From an uncultured Paracoccaceae bacterium (GTDB lineage: Bacteria > Pseudomonadota > Alphaproteobacteria > Rhodobacterales > Rhodobacteraceae), in assembly GCA_937916485.1 (NCBI GenBank), contig CALFSV010000352.1:1-34384 (forward strand): a stretch of 34,384 nucleotides of DNA, written 5' to 3'. Below the pieces are notes generated by a model that saw only the letters and a program-made list of their open reading frames with translations, was not told the origin of the DNA and did not search any database. A program made the position numbers and the translations under genes. Shown here piece by piece: positions 1-6,721 of this stretch (position 1 is its first letter; each line of letters begins with the position of its first letter).

Positions 1-12
1 CTAGGGGTTTGA

Positions 13-40
13 GGTAAGGTGGGTCATGACCCACCTTACC
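13..40. repeat. Dispersed perfect palindrome, copy 1 of 3
   Basis: This is a perfect palindrome whose core arm is GTAAGGTGGGTCA followed directly by its reverse complement (14-39). One more pair of bases extends it to 28 bp here. It lies 11 bp beyond the stop codon of the small heat-shock gene. The same 26-bp core recurs identically at 6694-6719 and 30749-30774. It can form a long hairpin in RNA or a cruciform in DNA, but no T-run follows, so it is not a classical intrinsic terminator. Identity of the copies suggests a dispersed repeat rather than chance. Confidence 0.9.
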
Positions 41-51
41 AGAGGCGCGCC

Positions 52-519
52 TTAGTTGACGGCATTGCCTTCAACAAGGTTGGCGTCCGAGACCGGCGAT
101 GTCGCAATCTCGATCCGGCGGGGCTTCAACGCTTCGGGCACTTCGCGGGCAAGGTTGACATGAAGCATGCCGTTCTCGTGGCTCGCGCCCGTAACCCGGA
201 CATGGTCGGCCAGGTGGAACCGCCGCTCGAACGCCCGGGTGGCAATGCCGCGATGCAGGAATCGCCGCTCGCCATCGTCCTCGCCCTTGCGGGCGGTCAC
301 GATCAGGGCGTTTTCCCGGACCTCGACCGACAGATCGGTGTCGGCAAATCCGGCAACAGCGATCGAAATGCGCCATGCATCGTCCGCCGTCTTTTCGATG
401 TTGTAAGGGGGGTAGTTGGTCTGCCCGGTATCGTTGGTCATCACCCGGTCCATCAGATCGGCGATCTGATCGAAACCGACAGTGGCACGGTACAGGGGAG
501 CAAGGTCAAAAGTTCGCAT
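52..519 (-). CDS. Small heat-shock protein, Hsp20/IbpA class A
   Basis: This encodes a 155-residue ATP-independent chaperone that holds unfolding proteins in the cytoplasm for refolding by DnaK/ClpB. The N-terminus (MRTFDLAPLYRATVGFDQ) is typical of IbpA/HspA class-A proteins. The alpha-crystallin domain spans about residues 40-135, with the A-x-x-x-N-G-x-L motif at 112-119, and a C-terminal I-x-I anchor (IEI) lies at 136-138. I chose the ATG at 519 because GGAGGA sits 7 nt upstream and the protein then begins as the family does. The frame stays open to 627, but that stretch is the proposed leader RNA. The gene is probably monocistronic, with a heat-shock-type promoter and an RNA thermometer upstream (see 523-642). 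Confidence 0.95.
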   Translation of the reverse strand: MRTFDLAPLYRATVGFDQIADLMDRVMTNDTGQTNYPPYNIEKTADDAWRISIAVAGFADTDLSVEVRENALIVTARKGEDDGERRFLHRGIATRAFERRFHLADHVRVTGASHENGMLHVNLAREVPEALKPRRIEIATSPVSDANLVEGNAVN

Positions 520-522
520 GGG

Positions 523-607
523 GTTATCCTCCATTGAGCGACAACAAATCCAGCCTTCCAAAAGGGACAGGCCGCGGGTTACGCAGGGCCCGACTGGCGC
601 CCTACGC
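523..607 (-). promoter_or_regulatory. ROSE-like RNA thermometer in the hsp20 leader
   Basis: The minus-strand leader can fold into three successive hairpins. The first (607-581) pairs GCGUAGGGC with GCCCUGCGU, including two G-U pairs. The second (574-551) pairs CGGCCU/UCC with GGA/AGGCUG around one bulged G. The third (545-523) pairs GUUG-UCGCU with AGGA-UAAC, so that UCGCU faces the Shine-Dalgarno AGGA with one bulged G, and the AUG follows 3 nt after the stem. U-Y-G-C-U opposite AGGA with a bulged G is the hallmark of ROSE elements, which repress small heat-shock genes at low temperature in rhizobia and enterobacteria. The folds were drawn by eye and no energies were calculated. Confidence 0.7.
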
Positions 608-613
608 AATTTG

Positions 614-642
614 ATTTGGGATGGCATCGTGACGGTTTCAAG
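614..642 (-). promoter_or_regulatory. Candidate sigma-32 (RpoH) promoter of hsp20
   Basis: On the minus strand, CTTGAA (642-637, continuing as CTTGAAA) is followed after 17 bp by CCAAAT (619-614). This resembles the heat-shock sigma consensus of a CTTGAAA -35 box and a C-rich CCATNT-type -10 box. The start predicted about 7 nt below the -10 (near 607) coincides with the first base of the proposed thermometer leader, giving an untranslated region of about 88 nt. Confidence 0.6.
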
Positions 643-656
643 GGGTTGATAGGCGG

Positions 657-1487
657 CTAGGGGCGGACGAATTTTGCCCCGGTCCCAGTCTGTTCGGTCT
701 GCCCCATGACCCGGACACGGGGGGTCACCGCCTGAAAGGCCCCGCCGCCGCCCATGTCGAGCAGGGCCCGAAGCTCGGCCAGGGGCTGGTCGAGGGCGGT
801 GCCAAGGGCCACTTGCTGCCCGTCCATTTCCGCCTTGGCCGAAACCACCGAAACGATACGGGCAACACCGCCTTCAAAGACGAAGATCGGTGCACCGGAG
901 GCCCCGAAGTTCACGTCACAGGACAGGACATAGACCCCACGGCTTTGCCCCAGAACGCTGCACGCCTCTTGCAGGGACGGGGCTTCGGAACGATCCTGCG
1001 CATATGAGACGACGCCGACCTGGGTGCCCATCGCCAGGCGCGACGCGATCTCGAACGGCCCAATCTGGGTCAATCGGATGGGCTGGCTCAGTTCCAGCAG
1101 GGCCACATCCGCCTGGCTGGCCACATCCGACACCGTCCCGTCAAAGACATAGCCCGCCGGGATAACCGCCCGCCGCACGTCCCGGTAGGCAAGGGCGCGG
1201 CCATTGCGCAGCCCGGCCTGAAACTCGATCCTCGAGGGATCAATCCTGTCACCGCTGCCACGGTCGTAAAGGCAATGGGCGGCGGTGAGGACAAGGTCCG
1301 GCGCAATCAGCGCGCCAGTGCAAAAGCCCTTGCCTTCGATGTCCAGCCGACCAACGGCCTCCCACCCCCGGGCATCATCCCCGGTCTGAAGCGAGGCAAG
1401 CGGGGCATCCTGCGCTCTCGCGGGCCCCGTCAAGGCTATAAGAAGGCCAATCGCCCAGAACATCTGCCGCATCGGGCGCTCCGTCAT
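657..1487 (-). CDS. Secreted trypsin-like serine protease (S1 family)
   Basis: This 276-residue product has a signal peptide (hydrophobic core about residues 9-20, likely cleaved after ARA near residue 25), so it should act in the periplasm or outside the cell. The chymotrypsin-fold triad is visible: His71 in LTAAHCL, Asp127 in ADVALLEL, and Ser197 in NFGASGAP. The oxyanion motif is GASGAP rather than the classical GDSGGP, as in many V8/glutamyl-endopeptidase-like bacterial proteins. Paired cysteines occur around the His site and before the Ser. The ATG at 1472 (MRQMFW...) also has an upstream GGAG and is a credible alternative start. It follows glcF by 51 nt on the same strand, but a terminator-like hairpin separates them. 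The substrate is unknown. Confidence 0.88.
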   Translation of the reverse strand: MTERPMRQMFWAIGLLIALTGPARAQDAPLASLQTGDDARGWEAVGRLDIEGKGFCTGALIAPDLVLTAAHCLYDRGSGDRIDPSRIEFQAGLRNGRALAYRDVRRAVIPAGYVFDGTVSDVASQADVALLELSQPIRLTQIGPFEIASRLAMGTQVGVVSYAQDRSEAPSLQEACSVLGQSRGVYVLSCDVNFGASGAPIFVFEGGVARIVSVVSAKAEMDGQQVALGTALDQPLAELRALLDMGGGGAFQAVTPRVRVMGQTEQTGTGAKFVRP

Positions 1488-1514
1488 TCAACACTTCTGA
1501 AACAATAACGGTAC

Positions 1515-1543
1515 CCTAGGGCAGAAATGCGGCGCGCCCTAGG
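1515..1543 (-). terminator. Hairpin at the end of glcF
   Basis: An inverted repeat of CCTAGGGC and GCCCTAGG with a 13-nt loop includes the glcF stop codon (1539-1541). Reading on the minus strand, the stem is followed by GTACCGTTATTGTTT, moderately T-rich. It could terminate or attenuate transcription between the glycolate operon and the protease gene. Confidence 0.45.
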
Positions 1544-2873
1544 CCAAAGGGCTGCGCAGGTCCGGAATGGCCGGGGCCGTTTTGCCCGGAGCCGTCAAAG
1601 CAGGCGGTTGCGGCCCGCCGGTGGCCCAGTCGAGCAGCTCGACCGTATGAACGACCGGCACGCCGGTTGCCCCGCCGATCTGCATCATGCAGCCGATGTT
1701 TCCCGCCGAGATGATGTCCGGGCTCAGCGCCTCAAGCGTATCGACCTTGCGCGCCTTGAGTTGGCCCGAGATTTCGGGCTGCATCAGGTTGTAGGTCCCG
1801 GCCGATCCGCAGCACAGGTGGCTGTCCTTGGGCTCCAGCACCGTAAACCCGGCCCGCTTCAAAAGCTGCTTGGGATAGGTCTTGATCTGTTGACCGTGCT
1901 GCAGGGAACAGGCCGCGTGATAAGCGACCCGAAGGTCCTTCGGTGCCCCCTCGGGCAGGTCGAGCTTCATCAGCACTTCGGTAATGTCCTTGGCCCGCTC
2001 GGCCACGGCGGCGGCTTCTGCGGCAAGCGGGCTGTCACGGAACATATGGCCATAGTCTTTCACGGTGGTTCCGCAGCCCGAGGTGTTTATGACGATGGCG
2101 TCCAGCCCGGCCCCGTCGATTTCCTTGCTCCAGGCCTGGATATTGCGGGCCGCGGTGGCGTGGCTTTCGGTCTCTTTGCCCATGTGGTGGGTCAGGGCGC
2201 CACAGCACCCGGCCCCCTCGGCCACCACCACCTCGCAGCCCAACCGGGTCAGCACACGGATGGTGGCATCGTTGATATCGGTGTTCAGGGCCCGTTGCGC
2301 ACAGCCGGTCATCAGGGCGACCCGCATCTTTTTGGGCGCCTGGGGTGCAAACGTCTGGGGGTCGTCGTTGCGCGATACCGGCGGGATGACCCGGGGGGCC
2401 ATCTCAAGCATGGCGCGCAGGCGGGGGTCGGGCATGAACCGTGCAAAAGGGCGCCCGATTTTTGCCCCCAGGAGGGCAAGGCGAAAGCGCATCGGATAGG
2501 GCAGGATGCGGGCCAGTATCCAGCGCAGCGCCCGGTCCGACCAGGGGCGGTCATAGGTCTTCTCGATATAGGCTCGGGCATGGTCGACCAGATGCATGTA
2601 GTGCACACCGGAAGGGCAGGTCGTCATACAGGCGAGGCACGACAGGCAGCGGTCGATGTGCTGGACAGTCTTGGCGTCCGGGACCCGCTCGTTTTCAAGC
2701 ATGTCCTTGATCAGGTAGATGCGGCCCCGGGGGCTGTCGAGCTCGTCGCCCAGCACTTGGTAGGTCGGGCAGGTGGCGGTGCAAAACCCGCAATGCACGC
2801 AGCTGCGCAGGATCTGGTTGGCCCGCGCCGTGCCAGGGTCGGTCAACTGCTCTGGGGTAAAGGTTGTCTGCAT
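1539..2873 (-). CDS. glcF: Glycolate oxidase iron-sulfur subunit GlcF
   Basis: This 444-residue product is the electron-transfer subunit of the membrane-associated glycolate dehydrogenase GlcDEF, which oxidises glycolate to glyoxylate and passes electrons to the respiratory chain. Two ferredoxin-type [4Fe-4S] motifs are clear: C25-x2-C28-x2-C31-x3-C35 (CVHCGFCTATC) and C76-x2-C79-x2-C82-x3-C86 (CLSCLACMTTC). Two CCG cysteine-rich domains follow (GAGCCGALTHH and HLCCGSAGTYN), as in heterodisulfide-reductase-like subunits. The frame extends upstream to 3032, but the ATG at 2873 starts exactly at the conserved N-terminus and lies 4 nt after the glcE stop. It is the last gene of glcD-glcE-glcF. 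Confidence 0.96.
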   Translation of the reverse strand: MQTTFTPEQLTDPGTARANQILRSCVHCGFCTATCPTYQVLGDELDSPRGRIYLIKDMLENERVPDAKTVQHIDRCLSCLACMTTCPSGVHYMHLVDHARAYIEKTYDRPWSDRALRWILARILPYPMRFRLALLGAKIGRPFARFMPDPRLRAMLEMAPRVIPPVSRNDDPQTFAPQAPKKMRVALMTGCAQRALNTDINDATIRVLTRLGCEVVVAEGAGCCGALTHHMGKETESHATAARNIQAWSKEIDGAGLDAIVINTSGCGTTVKDYGHMFRDSPLAAEAAAVAERAKDITEVLMKLDLPEGAPKDLRVAYHAACSLQHGQQIKTYPKQLLKRAGFTVLEPKDSHLCCGSAGTYNLMQPEISGQLKARKVDTLEALSPDIISAGNIGCMMQIGGATGVPVVHTVELLDWATGGPQPPALTAPGKTAPAIPDLRSPLA

Positions 2874-2877
2874 CTGG

Positions 2878-4014
2878 TCAGCCCATCCGTCCGGGGTTGA
2901 GAATGCCACGCGGATCAAAGCGGGCTCGCAGCCCCGCTGTGAGGGCAGCGATCGGAGCAGGCTCCGGGTGGAAGGGGGCGATCGCTGCGCGGGTCGGCGC
3001 GCCCGCCCTGACGAGGGCCGCATGACCGGCAAAGGGGCCCAGCACCGCGCGAAGGTCAGTGTCAGGCAGACATTCGACCCAGATCAGGCCGCCGCCCCAG
3101 TCATAAAACGCCCGGGCCTTCGCCGCCGCCGGCAATCGGGCGACCAGATCAGGCGCATCAGAGGGTTTCACGGAAAGGCGCCAGACATCGCCCGATGTGC
3201 CATGGTAGGGGGCAACATCGCGCAGCCCGGCCCAAAGCGCGGCAGAGGCCTCCGCATCAGCCTCGATCCGGACCGGACCAAACGGGCCCAGAACCGCCTT
3301 CATCTGCTCAGAGCGATAGGCAACAGACGAGGCAAAGCCCTCGATTCGCAAATGGGTGCCTGCCAAGGCACCAAAGCTCTCAGGCACATGGGCAGCTCCC
3401 GACACTTCAAAGGGGGACCCCAACGCCGCCGCCATTGCACGAACGGCCCGAGCGTCATCCAGCCCGTCCACCGTGACCGTGGCCCCGGCAGCCACCTGCG
3501 GCAGGACCTTCAGGCTGACCTCGCTCATCACGCCCAACGTGCCCCAACTGCCGCAAAACAGCTTCACCAGGTCATAGCCGGTGACATTCTTCATCACCCG
3601 GCCGCCGTTCTTGATGATGGTGCCAGCGCCGTCGACAAAGCGAACACCCAGGACAAAGTCGCGGGCCGCCCCCGATTGGATCCGCCGCGGGCCCGACACA
3701 TTGGCCGCCACCACGCCACCGATCGTCGGGGCACCCGAGGTGCCCAGAAGGGCGCGGTGGTCCATCGGCTCAAAGGCCAGACGCTGGTTTTCCGCGGCCA
3801 ACGCGGCCTCGATCTCGGCAAGGGATGTCCCGGCCTGGGCCACGATGGTCAAGGCGCCGGGCTCATATAGCGTGATCCCTGTCATGGCCGAAGTGGACAA
3901 AGACGCCCCATCGACCGGGCGGCCAATCGGGCGGGTGCCACCCCCTGTGATGGCAAGCGGGCCCGTTGCGCCCAAGACTGCTTCGGCAAGCTCCGCTTCG
4001 GTTGATGGTGTCAT
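2878..4014 (-). CDS. glcE: Glycolate oxidase FAD-binding subunit GlcE
   Basis: This 378-residue protein is the smaller FAD-binding subunit of glycolate dehydrogenase. The PCMH-type FAD-binding core is visible in ITGGGTRPIGRP near the start, then GTSGAPTIGGVVAAN, NGGRVMKNVTGYDL and LFCGSWGTLGVMSEVSLKV. It is shorter than GlcD and lacks the C-terminal FAD-oxidase cap motif, as expected for GlcE. It lies between glcD and glcF on the same strand, 4 nt before glcF. The 101-nt gap from glcD is unusual for this operon and is filled by a GC-rich hairpin element (4038-4088). Confidence 0.95.
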   Translation of the reverse strand: MTPSTEAELAEAVLGATGPLAITGGGTRPIGRPVDGASLSTSAMTGITLYEPGALTIVAQAGTSLAEIEAALAAENQRLAFEPMDHRALLGTSGAPTIGGVVAANVSGPRRIQSGAARDFVLGVRFVDGAGTIIKNGGRVMKNVTGYDLVKLFCGSWGTLGVMSEVSLKVLPQVAAGATVTVDGLDDARAVRAMAAALGSPFEVSGAAHVPESFGALAGTHLRIEGFASSVAYRSEQMKAVLGPFGPVRIEADAEASAALWAGLRDVAPYHGTSGDVWRLSVKPSDAPDLVARLPAAAKARAFYDWGGGLIWVECLPDTDLRAVLGPFAGHAALVRAGAPTRAAIAPFHPEPAPIAALTAGLRARFDPRGILNPGRMG

Positions 4015-4037
4015 GCCGGGTCCTTCATGTCTTCGGA

Positions 4038-4088
4038 TCTAAAATATCCCGGGGGGAGGCGAAGCCGGGGGGCAGAGCCCCCCAGGGG
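4038..4088 (-). repeat. GC-hairpin plus CGGGATATTTT intergenic element, copy A
   Basis: Read on the minus strand, a stem of GGGGGGC-TCT-GCCCCCC and a short GGCTTCGCC hairpin are followed by CTCCCCCCGGGATATTTT. It fills the space between the glcD stop and the glcE start, 24 nt above the glcE ATG. Related elements occur at 8811-8846 (minus) and 11725-11781 (plus). From general familiarity, GC-hairpin plus CGGGATATTT spacers are common in Rhodobacterales genomes. Their function is not known to me. Confidence 0.6.
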
Positions 4089-4115
4089 CACGCGGCTCGA
4101 TCCCGGGCCAAAACC

Positions 4116-5549
4116 TCAGGCCGCGCGACGTCCCGCGCTCACACTCAATGGAAAGACCTTGGCAGGATTCAGCAGCCAGGCGGGGTCGAACACATCCTTG
4201 ACCGCCATTTGCGCCTCCAGGTCGGCCGGGGCGAACTGGACCGTCATCAGATCGCGCTTCTCAATGCCGACCCCATGCTCGCCCGTCAGGCAGCCGCCGA
4301 CCTCAACGCATAGCTTCAGGATGTCGGCCCCAAAGGCCTCGCAAAGCTCAAGATCGCCGGGCTTGTTGGCGTCGAACAGGATCAGCGGGTGCATATTGCC
4401 ATCCCCGGCATGGAACACATTGGCCACGCCCAATCCGTACTCTTTGCTCATCTCGCCAATGCGACGCAGCACAAGGGGAAGCGACGACACCGGGATCGTC
4501 CCATCAAGGCAAATGTAGTCGTTGATCTGTCCCATGGCACCAAAGGCGGACTTGCGACCCAGCCAGATGCGGCCCGCTTCTTCCGCGTCTTTTGCCTCGC
4601 GCAATTCCACCGGGTTATGGCGGCGGGCAATCTGCTTGATCACGCCCAGTTGCTCGTCGATCTCGGCAGGGCTTCCCTCGACTTCGATGATCAGAAGGGC
4701 CTCGCACATGGGATAGCCTGCTTTGGCAAAGGCTTCGCAAGCCTCGATGCAGGGACGGTCCATGAATTCGATCGCAACCGGCAGCACGCCGGCCTTGATG
4801 ATGTCCGACACACAGGCGCCAGCCACCTCAGAGCTTTCGTAGCCGATCAAAACCGGGCGGGCGCCTTCAGGTTTGGCCAGAATGCGCAAGGTCGCTTCTG
4901 TCACCACGCCAAGTTGGCCTTCCGACCCGCAGATCACGCCCAAAAGGTCCAGTCCCGGGGCCTCAAGATGGGCACCGCCAATCTCGACCACCGTGCCGTC
5001 CATCTGGACCATCGTCACACCCATCAGGTTGTTGGTCGTCACGCCGTACTTCAGGCAGTGGGCCCCGCCCGAGTTCATGGCGATATTGCCTGCAATCGCG
5101 CAGGCCAACTGGCTGGACGGATCAGGGGCATAGAAAAAGCCATCGGCCTCGACCGCGCCTGTCACGCTCAGGTTCGTGCGACCGGTCTGCACCCGGATAA
5201 AGCGGTTGTCATAGTCGGTTTCCAGAACGTCTGTCAGCCGGGACACGCCAAGGATGACACAGTCGGCAGTGGGCAGCGCGCCGCCCGCCAGCGACGTACC
5301 AGAACCCCGGGGCACGACAGGCACGCCCTCTTCATGGCAAATGCGCAGCACGTCCGACACTTCGCTGGTCGAGCTTGGCAAGACCGCGCACAGGGGCGGA
5401 CAGCGATAGGCTGTCAGGGCATCGCATTCATAGGCCCGGGTCTCCATCGGGTCATGGATCACGGACCGTTCGGGCAGCACTTCCAGCAGGCGCTCGACGA
5501 TACGGGCCTTGCGGGCCATGATGCGGGCGTCGGGGACGGGCATTTCCAT
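4116..5549 (-). CDS. glcD: Glycolate oxidase FAD-linked subunit GlcD
   Basis: This 477-residue product is the catalytic FAD subunit that oxidises glycolate (often D-lactate as well) in the GlcDEF complex. It shows the FAD-binding motif PRGSGTSLAGG (80-90), then AIAGNIAMNSGGAHCLKYG and GSEGQLGVVTEATLRI. The C-terminal FAD-oxidase domain has HAGDGNMHPLILFD and GEHGVGIEKRDLM. Three in-frame ATGs cluster at 5555, 5549 and 5543. I chose 5549 because GAGGAG lies 6 nt upstream of it, whereas 5555 abuts the ribosome site. It is the first gene of glcDEF. Its promoter carries a palindromic operator, pointing to repression relieved by glycolate or a related 2-hydroxyacid. Confidence 0.95.
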   Translation of the reverse strand: MEMPVPDARIMARKARIVERLLEVLPERSVIHDPMETRAYECDALTAYRCPPLCAVLPSSTSEVSDVLRICHEEGVPVVPRGSGTSLAGGALPTADCVILGVSRLTDVLETDYDNRFIRVQTGRTNLSVTGAVEADGFFYAPDPSSQLACAIAGNIAMNSGGAHCLKYGVTTNNLMGVTMVQMDGTVVEIGGAHLEAPGLDLLGVICGSEGQLGVVTEATLRILAKPEGARPVLIGYESSEVAGACVSDIIKAGVLPVAIEFMDRPCIEACEAFAKAGYPMCEALLIIEVEGSPAEIDEQLGVIKQIARRHNPVELREAKDAEEAGRIWLGRKSAFGAMGQINDYICLDGTIPVSSLPLVLRRIGEMSKEYGLGVANVFHAGDGNMHPLILFDANKPGDLELCEAFGADILKLCVEVGGCLTGEHGVGIEKRDLMTVQFAPADLEAQMAVKDVFDPAWLLNPAKVFPLSVSAGRRAA

Positions 5550-5563
5550 AGTCATCTCCTCGG

Positions 5564-5586
5564 ATTGGTAAAAATCTATTACCAAT
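5564..5586. promoter_or_regulatory. Palindromic operator over the glcD promoter
   Basis: An inverted repeat ATTGGTAA-N7-TTACCAAT has perfect 8-bp arms. It covers the proposed glcD -10 box and lies 15 bp upstream of the start codon, a typical repressor position. The TTGGT/ACCAA halves recall sites of FCD-type GntR regulators (PdhR, LldR, GlcC), although those usually have a shorter spacer. No regulator gene is adjacent. It also lies 45 bp upstream of the divergent DUF599 gene and might affect it. Confidence 0.7.
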
Positions 5587-5601
5587 TGTAGCGACTGGCA
5601 A
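5573..5601 (-). promoter_or_regulatory. Candidate sigma-70 promoter of glcDEF
   Basis: On the minus strand, TTGCCA (5601-5596) and TAGATT (5578-5573) are separated by exactly 17 bp. Transcription would start near 5566, leaving a leader of under 20 nt containing GAGGAG. The operator at 5564-5586 overlaps the -10 and part of the spacer. Confidence 0.55.
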
Positions 5602-5630
5602 GTCTCAATCGGCGGGGCTAGGGTCAGGGG

Positions 5631-6335
5631 ATGGATGTCCTCATCAATTTCAGCCTGCTTCACACCCTTGATCTCGTGGCACTTGCGGCACTTCTCCTAT
5701 GTTGGGCGGGTATTGGCTGGTGGATCGAGAACCCCGGCACCCGGCGGCCGTCCGTTACCGTTCTGATGGCAGAGTACCGGCGCGAGTGGATGCGGCAATT
5801 CGTGGCCCGTGACGTGCGCATATTCGATTCGCAGATCCTTGCCAGTCTGCGACAGGGGACATCCTTCTTTGCCTCTACCTGCCTCCTGGCTGTCGGCGGT
5901 GTTCTGGCCCTGGTCGGCAACACCGCCCCTCTGGAAGACGCCGCCGAAGAACTGACCGTATCCCAGGCCCCGGCACTGGTCTGGCAGATCAAGCTGATGC
6001 TGGTGGCGTTCTTCCTCGGGCACGCCTTTCTCAAGTTTGTCTGGGCCAATCGCATCTTCGGCTACTGTGCCGTCATCATGGGGGCGGTGCCCAATGATCC
6101 TGCCGATCCAAGGGCCCTCGACCGTGCGGGCAAGGCAGGCGAGTTGAACATCCGGGCGGCCTGGAACTTCAAAAGGGGGCTGCGCTCCATGTACTTTGCC
6201 CTTGGCTCGACTGCATGGCTTCTGGGGCCAGTTGCCTTGCTTGTGGCCACGGCCATCGTCTTTGCGCTGCTATGGACAAGGGAATTTGCATCTGTCCCGC
6301 GCGAGGTCATCTCGGCGCCAGAGGGGGGGCCATGA
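5631..6335 (+). CDS. DUF599 family membrane protein
   Basis: This 234-residue product has about four membrane segments (roughly residues 9-30, 80-99, 117-140 and 186-215) and conserved DUF599 features: an N-terminal helix followed by a tyrosine/arginine-rich stretch (EYRREWMRQ), DSQILASLRQGTSFFAST, and FVWANRIFGYCAVIMGAVP. The family sits in the inner membrane and has no established function. The ATG at 5631 is preceded closely by AGGGG. It overlaps the next gene by 4 nt (ATGA), so the two are probably translated together. It is divergent from glcD across an 81-nt region. Confidence 0.88.
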   Translation: MDVLINFSLLHTLDLVALAALLLCWAGIGWWIENPGTRRPSVTVLMAEYRREWMRQFVARDVRIFDSQILASLRQGTSFFASTCLLAVGGVLALVGNTAPLEDAAEELTVSQAPALVWQIKLMLVAFFLGHAFLKFVWANRIFGYCAVIMGAVPNDPADPRALDRAGKAGELNIRAAWNFKRGLRSMYFALGSTAWLLGPVALLVATAIVFALLWTREFASVPREVISAPEGGP

Positions 6336-6697
6336 TCCGGCAGTCCGGCCAAATCCTCGCGATCGGTCTTGCCGTGCTGGCAGGCCCGGTCCGGGCAGAT
6401 CCTCCGGTGATCGAGGCGGTGGTGGCTGTTCCACAAGGCTCAGGTTGGCGCTTTGACGTGACGATCAGCCACCCGGACACGGGCTGGGATCACTATGCTG
6501 ACGGTTGGGAGGTGCTTGCCCCGGAGGGCACATCCGTTGGCCTGCGGGTCCTGACCCACCCACATGAGACAGAGCAGCCCTTCACACGCTCCCTCGACGG
6601 TGTGCTTCTGCCCGGTGGCACGACAGAGGTCCTTATCCGCGCGCGCTGTTCCGTCGACGGCTGGAGCCTCAGGACAACCCCGGTGTCCTTTCCGTAA
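6332..6697 (+). CDS. Small secreted protein of unknown function
   Basis: This 121-residue product has a signal peptide (about residues 1-22, with a likely cut near VRA-DP), so it is periplasmic. The mature part (HPDTGWDHYADGWEV, then TRSLDGVLLPGG) reads as a compact beta-rich domain and is familiar as a hypothetical paired with DUF599 in roseobacters. I do not recognise a named fold. It has three cysteines or fewer and no catalytic motif. The ATG overlaps the DUF599 stop by 4 nt. The stop codon TAA (6695-6697) lies inside the dispersed palindrome, so the repeat supplies the end of the reading frame. Confidence 0.82.
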   Translation: MIRQSGQILAIGLAVLAGPVRADPPVIEAVVAVPQGSGWRFDVTISHPDTGWDHYADGWEVLAPEGTSVGLRVLTHPHETEQPFTRSLDGVLLPGGTTEVLIRARCSVDGWSLRTTPVSFP

Positions 6698-6719
6698 GGT
6701 GGGTCATGACCCACCTTAC
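6694..6719. repeat. Dispersed perfect palindrome, copy 2 of 3
   Basis: This is an identical copy of the 26-bp palindrome seen at 14-39. It sits between two convergent genes: it contains the stop codon of the plus-strand gene and ends 2 bp before the stop of the minus-strand gene. The location would suit a bidirectional hairpin that protects or ends both transcripts, but there is no strong T-run on either side. Confidence 0.9.
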
Positions 6720-6721
6720 TT

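Noticed and set aside
1527..2900. 457-codon open frame on the plus strand
   Set aside because: It is antisense to glcF, whose iron-sulfur motifs are unmistakable. Long antisense frames are expected at this GC content.
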